Assembly (NCBI RefSeq): GCF_009650095.1
Contig: NZ_CP045915.1
Span: 2,108,001-2,172,000 of the forward strand
Length of the DNA: 64,000 nucleotides
Source: Gracilibacillus salitolerans
GTDB taxonomy: Bacteria; Bacillota; Bacilli; Bacillales; Amphibacillaceae
Direction of reading: 5' to 3'
Shown: positions 46,191-55,891 of the stretch, one piece after another
Layout: each line of letters begins with the position of its first letter
How positions within the stretch are numbered: the stretch's first letter is position 1
Made by a program: the position numbers and the translations under genes
The notes under the pieces: model-generated
What the model was told of the DNA's origin: nothing
Database searches by the model: none
Seen by the model: only the letters and a program-made list of their open reading frames with translations

Positions 46191-46217
46191 TTAGCACTCC
46201 TGTTTACTGAGTGCTAA
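46191..46217. promoter_or_regulatory. CIRCE operator (HrcA binding site)
   Basis: A perfect TTAGCACTC-N9-GAGTGCTAA inverted repeat lies between the htpG promoter and its start codon. Confidence 0.95.
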
Positions 46218-46224
46218 CACATAA

Positions 46225-46253
46225 TAATTATCACAAAACACCTACAGTGTCAA
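46225..46253 (-). promoter_or_regulatory. SigA-type promoter of htpG
   Basis: On the minus strand TTGACA and TAATTA are 17 bases apart, just upstream of CIRCE. Confidence 0.65.
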
Positions 46254-46380
46254 GCGCAAAAGCGGTTTGACTTCTTGTGAACAATCGCTTATTTTAAAAA
46301 TGAAACGGTATTTTATTTATTAATTGTGATATGATGTATTTATGAGAAATGTTGTTCGGTTAGTAAAGGGGGAAGTCAAC

Positions 46381-47106
46381 ATGGCCTTTGATTATCAATC
46401 GCCACGTTATGTTCACGTGATTGAAGAAATTAAAACGAAAATAAATGATGGAGAATTAGAGCCAGGCGAACGATTACCATCAGAGATGGAGTTTGCTAAA
46501 CAGTTAAATGTCTCACGGAATACGTTAAGAGAAGCACTTCGAATATTAGAAGAAGAAAATATTATTATTCGTAAACATGGAATTGGAACTTTTGTTAATA
46601 AAAAACCGGCATTTTCTGGAGGAATTGAAGAATTATTCAGTATTACTGACTTTATAAAAAGAGAAGGTAAGGAGCCTGGGACAAATTTACTATTTCAAGG
46701 TATAGTAGATGCTGTCAGTGAAGATAAGCAAGAACTAAACTTACAAGAGGATGACCGAGTTTACTTAGTAAAGCGTGTAAGGACAGCTGATGAGGAGCCA
46801 TTGGTTTATTGTATTGACAAGGTCCCGGTTTCCTTAATAGGAGAGGACTACCACTTTGAAGAAGAATCGATGTTATATTCTTTTCAAGAGAAAAAGGGGA
46901 TTACAATCAGCTATGCAAAGGCTGATATCAAAACAATCGGTTATCATGAAGAAATATCTAATATATTAGCTTCTGAACCAGATCAGCCCTTATTAATTTT
47001 AAAACAGATTCATTATGATACAGATGATCAACCAATCTTATATTCTTTAAACTTTTTCCGAGCTGATCAAGTAAGCTTCAGTGTCATTCGAAAACGAATA
47101 TTTTAA
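46381..47106 (+). CDS. GntR-family regulator with UTRA domain
   Basis: A 241-residue HutC-type regulator. The winged helix includes LPSEMEFAKQLNVSRNTLREALRILEEENIIIRKHGIGTFV; the UTRA ligand domain covers about residues 85-235. The start at 46381 follows GGGGGAAG; an ATG at 46342 lies within a dozen bases of a TATGAT box and lacks a ribosome site. It stands next to the nucleoside-salvage operon, whose promoter carries repeated GTTGGACGTC motifs, so it is probably the repressor of that operon with a nucleoside-derived effector. Confidence 0.85.
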   Translation: MAFDYQSPRYVHVIEEIKTKINDGELEPGERLPSEMEFAKQLNVSRNTLREALRILEEENIIIRKHGIGTFVNKKPAFSGGIEELFSITDFIKREGKEPGTNLLFQGIVDAVSEDKQELNLQEDDRVYLVKRVRTADEEPLVYCIDKVPVSLIGEDYHFEEESMLYSFQEKKGITISYAKADIKTIGYHEEISNILASEPDQPLLILKQIHYDTDDQPILYSLNFFRADQVSFSVIRKRIF

Positions 47107-47108
47107 AG

Positions 47109-47134
47109 AAAACCATCTGCTAAGGATGGTTTTT
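47109..47134 (+). terminator. Terminator after the GntR/UTRA gene
   Basis: AAAACCATC and GATGGTTTT form a 9-bp stem, followed by T residues. Confidence 0.8.
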
Positions 47135-47155
47135 ATGTAGTGTTAAAAATATACA

Positions 47156-47185
47156 TTGACTCGTTGGACGTCTTACCTATATAAT
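47156..47185 (+). promoter_or_regulatory. Promoter of the nucleoside operon with operator in the spacer
   Basis: TTGACT (47156-47161) and TATAAT (47180-47185) are 18 bases apart. GTTGGACGTCTTAC (47163-47176) fills the spacer, where a bound repressor would block RNA polymerase. Confidence 0.7.
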
Positions 47186-47230
47186 GAATCCGAATCCATA
47201 GACAAGGATTCTTTTTAATAGCAATAGGTT

Positions 47231-47244
47231 GTTGGACGTCCTAT
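47231..47244 (+). promoter_or_regulatory. Second GGACGTCC operator upstream of pdp
   Basis: GTTGGACGTCCTAT repeats the operator in the promoter spacer, 68 bases downstream of it; the GGACGTCC core is a perfect palindrome. Confidence 0.65.
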
Positions 47245-47326
47245 CAATTAGAACGAGTAAGCGAACAATTCTTACATAATTCGTCTGTGACAGATTATTT
47301 TATTTCAGAAAGGGAGAGTCAATATA

Positions 47327-48628
47327 ATGAGAATGGTCGATTTAATCGCTAAAAAACGAGACGGTGAAACCTTAACAAAAAATGAAATCGATTTTATGAT
47401 CGCAAGTTATACAAAAGAAGAAATACCTGACTACCAAATGTCAGCTATGGCTATGACACTTTATTTTCAAGGAATGACAACAGAAGAACGTGTTGATCTT
47501 ACTATGGCGATGGTGGAATCCGGTGATCAGGTTGATTTATCAGATATAGAAGGCATTAAAGTTGATAAACATTCAACAGGCGGAGTAGGGGATACCACTA
47601 CTCTTATTCTGGCACCACTAGTAGCATCAGTAGGTGTTCCAGTTGCCAAAATGTCAGGAAGAGGTCTTGGCCATACAGGTGGAACAATCGACAAGTTAGA
47701 ATCAATTAAAGGTTTTCAAGTTGAATTAACAGCAGAGAAATTTAATAAGCTTGTCAATGAACAAAAAGTAGCTGTAGTAGGTCAAAGTGGGAACTTGACA
47801 CCTGCAGATAAAAAGCTTTATGGATTACGAGATGTTACGGCAACTGTTAATTCCATTCCTTTAATAGCTAGTTCTATTATGAGTAAAAAAATTGCTTCTG
47901 GTGCAGATGCTATCGTACTAGATGTTAAAACTGGTTCCGGTGCATTTATGAAAAATCTGGATGATGCGAAAGAACTTGCAAAAGCGATGGTGGATATCGG
48001 AAATGGAGCAGGACGTGAAACAATTGCGGTTATTTCGGATATGAATCAACCATTGGGATACGCTGTTGGCAATGCACTTGAAATAAAAGAAGCGATGGAA
48101 ACCTTAAGAGGAAACGGACCTGAAGATTTATACGAATTATGCTTAACACTAGGAAGTCAAATGGTATATTTAGCGAAACAAGCCAGTTCCATTGAAGAGG
48201 CAAGACAAAAATTAGAAGATGCTATTCATTCAGGTAAAGCAATTGAGAAATTCAAAACATTTGTGGCATCACAAGGCGGCGATACGTCTGTTGTAGATGA
48301 ACCGGATAAATTGCCACAAGCAAAGTATGTAGTGGATATCAGAGCAACACAATCCGGTATAGTCAATGAAATTATAGCGGATGAAATCGGAATTGCTGCT
48401 AGTATGCTCGGTGCTGGACGTTTAACTAAAGAATCAGAGATTGACTTAGCTGTCGGTGTCGTATTAGAGAAAAAAATCGGTGATCAAGTATCAGAAGGTG
48501 AGACACTGGTTAAAGTATATAGTAATCAGGAAGAAATCACAGAAGTGGAAGAAAAAATCATCCAAGCCTATACGATAAATCCTGAAAAAACAACAAATAA
48601 TAAGTTAATCTACGATATTATTCAATAA
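47327..48628 (+). CDS. pdp: Pyrimidine-nucleoside phosphorylase
   Basis: A 433-residue enzyme cleaving uridine/thymidine to base and (deoxy)ribose-1-phosphate. It begins [17 protein letters not shown] as in other Bacillus Pdp proteins and has the phosphate-binding [12 protein letters not shown] and the family signature [18 protein letters not shown]. First gene of the salvage operon; AAAGGGAG precedes the start. Confidence 0.93.
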   Translation: MRMVDLIAKKRDGETLTKNEIDFMIASYTKEEIPDYQMSAMAMTLYFQGMTTEERVDLTMAMVESGDQVDLSDIEGIKVDKHSTGGVGDTTTLILAPLVASVGVPVAKMSGRGLGHTGGTIDKLESIKGFQVELTAEKFNKLVNEQKVAVVGQSGNLTPADKKLYGLRDVTATVNSIPLIASSIMSKKIASGADAIVLDVKTGSGAFMKNLDDAKELAKAMVDIGNGAGRETIAVISDMNQPLGYAVGNALEIKEAMETLRGNGPEDLYELCLTLGSQMVYLAKQASSIEEARQKLEDAIHSGKAIEKFKTFVASQGGDTSVVDEPDKLPQAKYVVDIRATQSGIVNEIIADEIGIAASMLGAGRLTKESEIDLAVGVVLEKKIGDQVSEGETLVKVYSNQEEITEVEEKIIQAYTINPEKTTNNKLIYDIIQ

Positions 48629-48675
48629 AAAGTTGCCCTTTTAGGAAATATAAGATCTCTATGCAATCACAAGAG

Positions 48676-48689
48676 GTTGGACATCCTAC
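48676..48689 (+). promoter_or_regulatory. Third operator copy, internal to the operon
   Basis: GTTGGACATCCTAC is a one-base variant of the GTTGGACGTCCTAT site, placed between pdp and the XapX-like gene. Confidence 0.55.
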
Positions 48690-48720
48690 TTCGGAAGATA
48701 TAAAATAGGAGTGAAACATC

Positions 48721-48885
48721 ATGAAAGAACTTTTACTAAGCTTACTGGCTGGGATCATGATCGGCATCGCATTTAAATTTATGAAATTACCATTACCAGC
48801 ACCGCCAGTACTTGCAGGAATAGTAGGTATTTTTGGTGTTTATTTCGGAGGACAGATTGCTGATTGGATCAAGACATTGTTCTAA
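48721..48885 (+). CDS. XapX-like (DUF1427) small membrane protein
   Basis: A 54-residue protein starting at 48721 behind AGGAGTG. Two hydrophobic stretches flank KLPLPAPPVLAGIVGI, the XapX/DUF1427 signature. Family members are small membrane proteins of unknown function. Its position between pdp and deoB suggests a role around nucleoside transport or salvage. Confidence 0.82.
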   Translation: MKELLLSLLAGIMIGIAFKFMKLPLPAPPVLAGIVGIFGVYFGGQIADWIKTLF

Positions 48886-48910
48886 AAGGTTATAGAGAGG
48901 AAGATTATCA

Positions 48911-50089
48911 TTGAACTCATTTAAACGTGTATTTTTAATAGTATTAGATTCTGTAGGGATTGGAGAAGCACCGGATGCAACTCAATTTAATGACAAAGGT
49001 GCGGATACATTAGGTCACATTGCAGAGCATATGAACGGTTTAAATATGCCTAATATCGGAAAATTAGGATTGAGTAATATTCGAGAAATAAATGGTATCG
49101 AAAAAGCGGAGCAACCGACAGCACATTATACGAAAATGCAAGAGGCATCAAACGGGAAGGATACGATGACAGGGCACTGGGAAATCATGGGTTTGCATAT
49201 TGAACAGCCTTTTCAAGCCTTCCCTGATGGGTTTCCTGATGATTTAGTTCAACAATTGGAAGAGAAGACAGGACGGAAAATTATCGGTAATAAACCAGCT
49301 TCCGGCACTGAAATTATCGAAGAACTTGGCGAAGAACATATGAGATCAGGAAATCTAATTGTTTACACGTCAGCTGACTCTGTTTTACAAATTGCTGCAC
49401 ATGAAGAGATTATTCCGATTGAAGAGCAATACAAAATCTGTAAGATTGCCCGTGATTTAACGAAAAATGAAACATATATGGTCGGTCGAGTAATTGCTCG
49501 TCCGTTTGTCGGTGAGCCTGGTGCTTTTGAGCGTACATCTAATCGTCATGATTATGCTTTAAAGCCTTTTGGAAGAACTGTGATGAACGATTTAGCGGAT
49601 ACCGATTACGATGTGATTGCATTAGGGAAAATATCTGATATTTATGATGGGGAAGGTGTAACAGAAGCAATTCGCACGAAGGATAATGCTGATGGCATGG
49701 AGAAATTCATCCAATCTATGGATAAAGATTTCCACGGATTGAATTTCCTCAACCTTGTTGATTTTGATGCAAAGTATGGACATCGTCGTGATCCACAGGG
49801 ATATGGCGAAGCATTGGAAGCATTTGATCAACGTTTACCGGAAATGCTAGATAAATTGCAAGAAGATGATCTTCTCATCATCACAGCGGATCACGGTAAT
49901 GACCCAGTACATCATGGGACAGATCATACAAGAGAATATGTACCGCTTCTAGTCCGTCATAATCATATTACTAATGGTAAACAATTAGAAATAAGAAATA
50001 CATTTGCCGATATTGGTGCTACCATTGCAGACAATTTTGGTGTAACATTACCATCAAACGGGAAAAGTTTTCTAAAAGAGATTGATTAA
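48911..50089 (+). CDS. deoB: Phosphopentomutase
   Basis: A 392-residue alkaline-phosphatase-fold mutase interconverting (deoxy)ribose-1- and 5-phosphate. Metal-site blocks are [12 protein letters not shown] and TADHGNDP; the phosphorylated Thr region is [10 protein letters not shown]. The start codon is TTG at 48911 behind AGAGGAAG. It supplies deoxyribose-5-phosphate to DeoC. Confidence 0.94.
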   Translation: MNSFKRVFLIVLDSVGIGEAPDATQFNDKGADTLGHIAEHMNGLNMPNIGKLGLSNIREINGIEKAEQPTAHYTKMQEASNGKDTMTGHWEIMGLHIEQPFQAFPDGFPDDLVQQLEEKTGRKIIGNKPASGTEIIEELGEEHMRSGNLIVYTSADSVLQIAAHEEIIPIEEQYKICKIARDLTKNETYMVGRVIARPFVGEPGAFERTSNRHDYALKPFGRTVMNDLADTDYDVIALGKISDIYDGEGVTEAIRTKDNADGMEKFIQSMDKDFHGLNFLNLVDFDAKYGHRRDPQGYGEALEAFDQRLPEMLDKLQEDDLLIITADHGNDPVHHGTDHTREYVPLLVRHNHITNGKQLEIRNTFADIGATIADNFGVTLPSNGKSFLKEID

Positions 50090-50104
50090 GAGGAGGCTGT
50101 TCAG

Positions 50105-50917
50105 ATGAACCAGTTAGCAGATGCAACTACTTATCTAAAAGACAAAATTAAAACCCAACCTAAAATCGGTTTGATTTTGGGATCAGGCTTAGGCATGCTT
50201 GCAGATGAAATAGAAAATCCAACTAAAATTAAATATGAAGACATTCCTGGGTTCCCGGTATCAACTGTAGAAGGCCATGCAGGGCAATTGGTGATCGGAA
50301 AACTGCAAGGTATCGATGTTATTGCGATGCAGGGCCGTTTTCACTACTATGAAGGTTATGGCTTAGATGCAGTAACATTTCCTGTCCGTGTAATGAAAGA
50401 ATTAGGCATTGATAAGTTATTAGTAACCAATGCTGCAGGAGGTGTTAATCGCTCTTTAGAACCAGGTAATTTAATGTTAATTACGGATCATATTAACAAT
50501 ACCGGACAAAATCCGCTAATTGGAGAAAACGTCAGTGAGCACGGAGTTCGATTCCCTGATATGTCGACTGCTTATGATCGTAAATTACAACAAGTAGCCA
50601 AACAAGCAGCTGAAAAACTGAATATTACATTAAAAGAAGGTGTTTATGTTTGGAATACCGGTCCAAGCTATGAGACTCCAGCAGAAATCCGCATGTTAGA
50701 TACAATCGGTGGAGATGCCGTGGGTATGTCGACTGTACCTGAAGTAACCGTTGCTCGTCATGCCGGCATCAAATGTGTTGGTGTTTCTTGCATCTCGAAT
50801 ATGGCTGCAGGAATCTTAGATCAACCTTTGACACATGATGAAGTTATTGAAACAACGGAAAAAGTTCGAGAATCCTTTTTACAATTTGTTAAACAACTAA
50901 TACAAGATATTGGTTAA
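50105..50917 (+). CDS. punA: Purine-nucleoside phosphorylase (trimeric type)
   Basis: A 270-residue PNP of the guanosine/inosine class. Phosphate and base-binding segments include LILGSGLGMLADEI, VEGHAGQLVIG, MQGRFHYYEGY and the signature VTNAAGGVN. It cleaves purine nucleosides to base and (deoxy)ribose-1-phosphate. It begins 15 bases after deoB with GAGGAGG-like spacing. Equivalent to PupG of B. subtilis. Confidence 0.93.
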   Translation: MNQLADATTYLKDKIKTQPKIGLILGSGLGMLADEIENPTKIKYEDIPGFPVSTVEGHAGQLVIGKLQGIDVIAMQGRFHYYEGYGLDAVTFPVRVMKELGIDKLLVTNAAGGVNRSLEPGNLMLITDHINNTGQNPLIGENVSEHGVRFPDMSTAYDRKLQQVAKQAAEKLNITLKEGVYVWNTGPSYETPAEIRMLDTIGGDAVGMSTVPEVTVARHAGIKCVGVSCISNMAAGILDQPLTHDEVIETTEKVRESFLQFVKQLIQDIG

Positions 50918-51340
<423 letters not shown>

Positions 51341-51355
51341 ATAAGGAGGATGAGA

Positions 51356-52027
51356 TTGAACATGACCTTAGCAAATAAAATTGATCATACTGCATTAAAA
51401 CCAGACACAACAAATGAACAAATCGAGACTTTGTGTAATGAAGCGAAAGAATACGGTTTTTTCTCCGTTTGTGTCAATCCGACTTGGGTTAGTTATGCGA
51501 AAGAATTATTAAAAGGAACCGATGTAGCAGTTTGTACTGTGATTGGTTTCCCATTAGGTGCTACGACCTCTGCTGTAAAAGCCTTTGAAGCCAAATACAC
51601 CATCGAGAAAGGTGCAACAGAAGTTGACATGGTAATTAATATCGCTGCTTTAAAAGATGGAAAACATGAGGTAGTACAAAAAGATATCGAAGCAGTTGTA
51701 CAAGCTGCATCTGGAAAAGCATTAGTAAAAGTGATTATTGAAACATGCTTACTAACAGATGAAGAAAAAGAAACAGCTTGTCAATTAGCAGTTGTAGCAG
51801 GTGCTGATTATGTCAAAACATCAACAGGTTTCTCCACAGGAGGAGCTACAGTAGAAGATATCGCATTAATGCGTAAAACTGTCGGATCAAATATCGGTGT
51901 CAAAGCTTCAGGTGGTGTCCGCGACTTAGAGACTACACAAGCAATGATTGATGCCGGGGCATCCAGAATCGGTGCAAGCGCAAGTGTTGCTATTGTAAAA
52001 GGCGAAGAAAGTAATAGTGATTATTAA
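51356..52027 (+). CDS. deoC: Deoxyribose-phosphate aldolase
   Basis: A class I aldolase of about 221-225 residues splitting deoxyribose-5-phosphate into glyceraldehyde-3-phosphate and acetaldehyde. The Schiff-base Lys lies in [17 protein letters not shown], and [10 protein letters not shown] is the second conserved Lys block. AAGGAGG is at 51343-51349, giving TTG 51356 good spacing; ATG 51362 ([13 protein letters not shown]) is the alternative. Last gene of the salvage operon. Confidence 0.93.
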   Translation: MNMTLANKIDHTALKPDTTNEQIETLCNEAKEYGFFSVCVNPTWVSYAKELLKGTDVAVCTVIGFPLGATTSAVKAFEAKYTIEKGATEVDMVINIAALKDGKHEVVQKDIEAVVQAASGKALVKVIIETCLLTDEEKETACQLAVVAGADYVKTSTGFSTGGATVEDIALMRKTVGSNIGVKASGGVRDLETTQAMIDAGASRIGASASVAIVKGEESNSDY

Positions 52028-52041
52028 TATATAAGAGGCGA

Positions 52042-52075
52042 GGATACAGCATTAATGAGTGCTGTATCCATTTTT
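52042..52075 (+). terminator. Terminator of the nucleoside operon
   Basis: GGATACAGCA and TGCTGTATCC form a perfect 10-bp stem followed by ATTTTT. Confidence 0.88.
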
Positions 52076-52219
52076 AGTTGATAGAAATTAAAACACCTCT
52101 TGCGATTCATAAATAACCTAAGTCGACAACTAAGAAATAGTGAATGACATCAATGTTGAAACCTTATAAGTACATTAATCGTAAAGTAACTACCGAAAAT
52201 GTTTAAAGGGGAGCTTAAA

Positions 52220-52966
52220 ATGGATGAAACCGCTCTTAACAAAGAAAATGAGAGAAATGCTAGGAAAGAAAATCTTAAATTTGGTTGGGGTGGGATAATC
52301 GGCTTTTTCTTATCTTACCTTGGTTTTGTGCTTGTAATAGGTTTTATATTAGGGATTGTGGCAATTATATTAGATGGAGGGATGGAAGGATATTACACAA
52401 ATCTATTGATGCAAAGTCATTATACGTTAATCCTAGATGCTCTTGGATTTGTGATTGCTCTTTTATTATTTAAGAAGGTGCGAAATTTTCTTAAATCGGC
52501 ATTCTCATTGAAACCATTAAAAAAGGGGAAAACATATTTATATCTTTTATTAGCATTGATTTCTAATTATATTGTTCAATTTCTGATTCTCAATGTGTTC
52601 AAGTGGGAAGAAGGTGGGAGCCAAATTGATACCTTTGGTTTAGAAAGTTTGTCAGACCATTGGTTTAATATTTTATTGTTCTACTTTACCTTTACATTAT
52701 TAACTCCGATTAAAGAAGAAATTATGTTTAGAGGATTAGCACATAAATTTTTAGATGTTAAATATTCATTTTGGATAGGTCTAATTGTGTCTGCCGTGAT
52801 TTTTGGCGCATTACATCCAGGACATTTTCTGTCTGCAATGATTATGGGGATGATTTTTGTTGGATTATATCGTCTTACCAAGTCATTAGTAGTGCCAATT
52901 ATGCTTCATATTATTTGGAATTTGTATGCCATAACGGGAATGTTAGCGATGTTGGAAATTATATAA
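52220..52966 (+). CDS. CPBP-family intramembrane metalloprotease-like protein
   Basis: A 248-residue membrane protein of the CAAX protease/bacteriocin-processing (Abi) family. The motifs are KEEIMFRGLAHKFL, FGALHP followed by GHFL, and a late HIIWN, supplying the conserved Glu-Glu, Arg and His residues. About seven membrane segments are present. The ATG at 52220 follows AAAGGGGAG. In Bacteria such proteins act in peptide processing or immunity; the substrate is unknown. Confidence 0.85.
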   Translation: MDETALNKENERNARKENLKFGWGGIIGFFLSYLGFVLVIGFILGIVAIILDGGMEGYYTNLLMQSHYTLILDALGFVIALLLFKKVRNFLKSAFSLKPLKKGKTYLYLLLALISNYIVQFLILNVFKWEEGGSQIDTFGLESLSDHWFNILLFYFTFTLLTPIKEEIMFRGLAHKFLDVKYSFWIGLIVSAVIFGALHPGHFLSAMIMGMIFVGLYRLTKSLVVPIMLHIIWNLYAITGMLAMLEII

Positions 52967-53069
52967 GTATAAATATACATAATCCATCATACACAAGCCA
53001 TCCTAAGAAAGAATAGGAATATCACCCAGGAGATATAGGATAAAAACATAAGCTGAAAGGGTGTTACTT

Positions 53070-53696
53070 GTGGAATTTGATTGGATTTGGAAAGCTGTTT
53101 TAATCATAGTAATTGGAACGCTACTCCTTCGTGTAGCTGGCAGAAAGTCGATATCTCAAATGTCATTAGGACAAACCGTCCTGATGATAGGGATTGGTTC
53201 ATTACTCATTCAGCCGGTATCTGGTAAGAATATATGGGTAACATTTGGAGTCGGTGCCATTTTGATTCTTACATTGATTGCATTGGAGTACTTTCAACTT
53301 AAATCGGATAAAGTTGAAAGTTTCATTACAGGAAAATCAGCTATATTAATTGAAAATGGACAACTAGTTGAAAAAAACCTTAAGAAATACCGTTTAACAG
53401 TAGATTTACTGGAAATGTTATTACGTCAACAAAATGTAGCTAAAATTAGTGATGTTGAATGGGCAACAATAGAACCAAATGGGCAGTTAGGTTATTTGTT
53501 AAAATCTGATGCTCAACCGATGACAAAAGGTGATTTTCAACAAGTTAATAATCAATTAAAGCAACTTCAAACGGCCATAAATGCTTTGCAAAAGAATACG
53601 GATAATTATACGCAAAATCCAAAAGAACAAGATAATCTATTTCAGGAAGTAGCAGATAAGCAACATCAAACTCCTCCTCCCAAACATTTAGATTAA
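53070..53696 (+). CDS. DUF421 membrane protein (YetF/YrbG-type)
   Basis: A 208-residue protein with three N-terminal membrane helices and the DUF421 block LLRVAGRKSISQMSLGQTVLMIGIGSLL. The small cytoplasmic domain has SFITGKSAILIENGQL. A polar, Gln-rich tail follows (about residue 145 onward). The start is GTG 53070 with AAAGGG eight bases upstream; GTG 53061 would overlap that site. Family function is unknown. Confidence 0.82.
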   Translation: MEFDWIWKAVLIIVIGTLLLRVAGRKSISQMSLGQTVLMIGIGSLLIQPVSGKNIWVTFGVGAILILTLIALEYFQLKSDKVESFITGKSAILIENGQLVEKNLKKYRLTVDLLEMLLRQQNVAKISDVEWATIEPNGQLGYLLKSDAQPMTKGDFQQVNNQLKQLQTAINALQKNTDNYTQNPKEQDNLFQEVADKQHQTPPPKHLD

Positions 53697-53707
53697 AACG
53701 ATTCTTT

Positions 53708-53850
53708 GTAGGACCATTCCTTTCAATAGTAGGTCCTACAAAAGTTTTATTAATAGTATAAAGTAGACTTGATATCATTTTCATCTAAACAATCTTCTTA
53801 TTTTTTATGTGTTATATGAATACCGATATATTTTCGTTCATTCCTATTAA
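53708..53850 (-). pseudogene. Duplicated, decayed tail of the YteA-like gene
   Basis: This stretch repeats 56620-56775 in order: the hairpin with GTAGGACC/GGTCCTAC, then minus-strand codons for LDENDIKSTLYY and a stop, then the upstream codons in decayed form (ATATATTTTCG against ATATATTTTCC). The intact gene reads LDENDIKSILYDE. Only the last 30 or so codons are recognisable. Confidence 0.7.
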
Positions 53851-53886
53851 CAAAAAGGGATAATTTAACAAGGATTCGTACAGAGC

Positions 53887-54417
53887 TTGATTTGGGCATC
53901 TCTTATATTGGGGATTTCTACAGCGGCCTTTTGGACATTTTCCAGATCTTTTATTGAAGTGGCTGCTGAGTACAGTGATTGGCAGCTTTCCGGATTTTGG
54001 GTCATCATAGGACTATTTGGTGTGCTAGGAGGTTTTTTCGGTTCTCTAGTTGAAAAGTGGGGACTGTCTTTAGCATATAAATTGGGAAGTTTATCAATTG
54101 CTTTAGCATCAATTATTCTACCTTTCACACCTGGAAATTGGTTAATGTCTTACTTATCGGCTGGAATTTTTGGTTGTTCCTATATATTCTGGACTGGAAT
54201 TCTTCTTGTCTGGGGAATCCGTGTATTTATTACGAATGCATCATTAGGTATTGGCATTCCATTTTTACTTTTGGCAGTAGGGCAAGAATTGGGTTCATTA
54301 CTTGCTGGATTGTTAGTTGGAATATGGGACTAATGCCACTGTGTTTATACTTTATGGAATAATAGGCATGGCGGCTATTCTTATTGGTCCGAAAAACACT
54401 GTTGCTATTAGAAAATA
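53887..54417 (+). pseudogene. MFS transporter, C-terminal fragment with frameshift
   Basis: From about 53887 the frame encodes several hydrophobic helices with FFGSLVEKWGLSLAYKLG and GSLLAGLLVGIW, as in the second half of YbfB-type MFS proteins. The frame stops at 54333. Shifting by one base after GGGAC continues the protein (NATVFILYGIIGMAAILIG to AIRK, stop at 54417), so a frameshift broke it. The N-terminal half is missing. Together with the YteA tail fragment it marks a deletion or rearrangement scar. Confidence 0.8.
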
Positions 54418-54433
54418 GCATAAAGTTAATATG

Positions 54434-54487
54434 TAATGAAAAAGAAGCTAAAAATATTGACGATACATTTTTAACTTCTTTTCATTA
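54434..54487. terminator. Hairpin between the MFS fragment and hxlB
   Basis: TAATGAAAAAGAAGCTAAAAAT pairs imperfectly with the segment ATTTTTAACTTCTTTTCATT, giving an A/T-rich stem usable on either strand. Confidence 0.6.
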
Positions 54488-54496
54488 ATTACATAT

Positions 54497-55057
54497 CTAT
54501 TCCAGATTAGCGTGTCTTCCATACATTTTATTCGTATCTAAACCTTTTTTATCCATGAATCTTAAAATAACTGCATCATAGAATAGTAAGGAAGTTTGCT
54601 CAAACAGTGATCCCATAGGTTGGATTGTTTTATAATCAGTACCTGTTTTTTGGTCTTTAGGTGCTCCTGGTAACTTAATGATGAAATCAGCAAGCTTTCC
54701 AACAGTGGACTCAGGTGATAAAGTAACGACTGCTATTTTGCCGCCGATATCTTTAGCTTTTTCAGCAAGTGTTACAAGACTTTTAGTCTCACCTGATCCA
54801 GTGGCAATGATTAAGATATCGTCTTTTTCAAAGCTAGGTGTCACCGTTTCATTAATTGTATAGGCATCAATTCCCATATGCATCATGCGCATAGCAAACG
54901 ATTTAGCCATAAAGCCTGATCTACCAGCACCTCCAACGAAGACCTTCTTAGAGTCGGAAATTTTGTTTACTAGTTCCTCCGCTTCCTGCTTGTCGATTAG
55001 GTCTACAGAGTGCGACAGTTCAGCAATAATTTCCTTTAAATATTGTGTAGTATTCAT
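54497..55057 (-). CDS. hxlB: 6-phospho-3-hexuloisomerase
   Basis: A 186-residue SIS-domain isomerase. Typical blocks are VFVGGAGRSGFMAKSFAMRMMHMG, IIATGSGETKSLV and GSLFEQTSLLFYDAVI. It converts hexulose-6-phosphate to fructose-6-phosphate in the ribulose monophosphate pathway that detoxifies formaldehyde. It starts four bases after hxlA, whose last codons provide AAGGA as ribosome site. Confidence 0.93.
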   Translation of the reverse strand: MNTTQYLKEIIAELSHSVDLIDKQEAEELVNKISDSKKVFVGGAGRSGFMAKSFAMRMMHMGIDAYTINETVTPSFEKDDILIIATGSGETKSLVTLAEKAKDIGGKIAVVTLSPESTVGKLADFIIKLPGAPKDQKTGTDYKTIQPMGSLFEQTSLLFYDAVILRFMDKKGLDTNKMYGRHANLE

Positions 55058-55061
55058 AAAA

Positions 55062-55694
55062 TTATCCTTGTTTTATCATTTCTTGCATTTTTGCTGCAAC
55101 AGCCTGCTTATCTTCCTGATTAGCAATTCCTCCACCGACAATAACTAAATCAGGTTGGGCTTTGACAACCTCTGGAAGTGTTTCTAATTTAATACCACCT
55201 GCAATTGCGGTTTTAGCATTTTTAACAACTTGTTTAATCTTTAGAAGATCTTCAAGAGAGTTCTTTCCGACTGCCTGCAAATCATACCCCGTATGAACAC
55301 AAATGTAATCTACACCAAGTGCATCCAACTCTTTTGCTCTTGTTTCAATGTCCTTCACAGCGATTAAATCAACCAATACTTTCTTTCCTTGTTTTTTTGC
55401 TTCTTCTACAGCGCCTTTGATGGATTCATCTTCCGCCACTCCTAGAATAGTAACAATGTCAGCTCTTGCCTCAGAGGCTTTTAACACTTCATAAGCTGCA
55501 GCGTCCATCGTTTTTAAGTCAGCAAGTACTTGTAAATTAGGGAAGGTATCTTTTATTTCCTTTACAGCTTTAAGTCCTTCTATCTTAATAATAGGTGTGC
55601 CAATTTCTACAATATCAATCTGATTCTCAACTTCTTTAATTAATTCTTTTGCTTCCGGAATGTTAACAAGATCTAGCGCTAATTGTAATTCCAT
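55062..55694 (-). CDS. hxlA: 3-hexulose-6-phosphate synthase
   Basis: A 210-residue OMP-decarboxylase-superfamily enzyme that condenses formaldehyde with ribulose-5-phosphate. The active-site segments EIGTPIIKIEG, LADLKTMDAA and HTGYDLQAVG are present. AAGGAGAC precedes the start. hxlAB is divergent from the hxlR-like gene, as in B. subtilis. Confidence 0.93.
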   Translation of the reverse strand: MELQLALDLVNIPEAKELIKEVENQIDIVEIGTPIIKIEGLKAVKEIKDTFPNLQVLADLKTMDAAAYEVLKASEARADIVTILGVAEDESIKGAVEEAKKQGKKVLVDLIAVKDIETRAKELDALGVDYICVHTGYDLQAVGKNSLEDLLKIKQVVKNAKTAIAGGIKLETLPEVVKAQPDLVIVGGGIANQEDKQAVAAKMQEMIKQG

Positions 55695-55891
55695 TTGATC
55701 AAGTCTCCTTATTAAGTATTTAACAATAGCAGAATTAATGGTACCGCGTTTTAATAACTTACTAACATCTCTGCTTTAAGATGAACCCACTAATTGCTAA
55801 GCGGTTATTACGTAGTCAATTATATAGACTAAATCATATTTCTGTAAGTAGGCACTTTTTTTTGATATAGTATCTAAAAATAGACTAACGG

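Noticed and set aside
55825..55888. TAGACTAA direct repeat as an HxlR binding site
   Set aside because: Only eight bases recur (55825, 55881), and the second copy is almost at the possible hxlR start; not enough to assign an operator.
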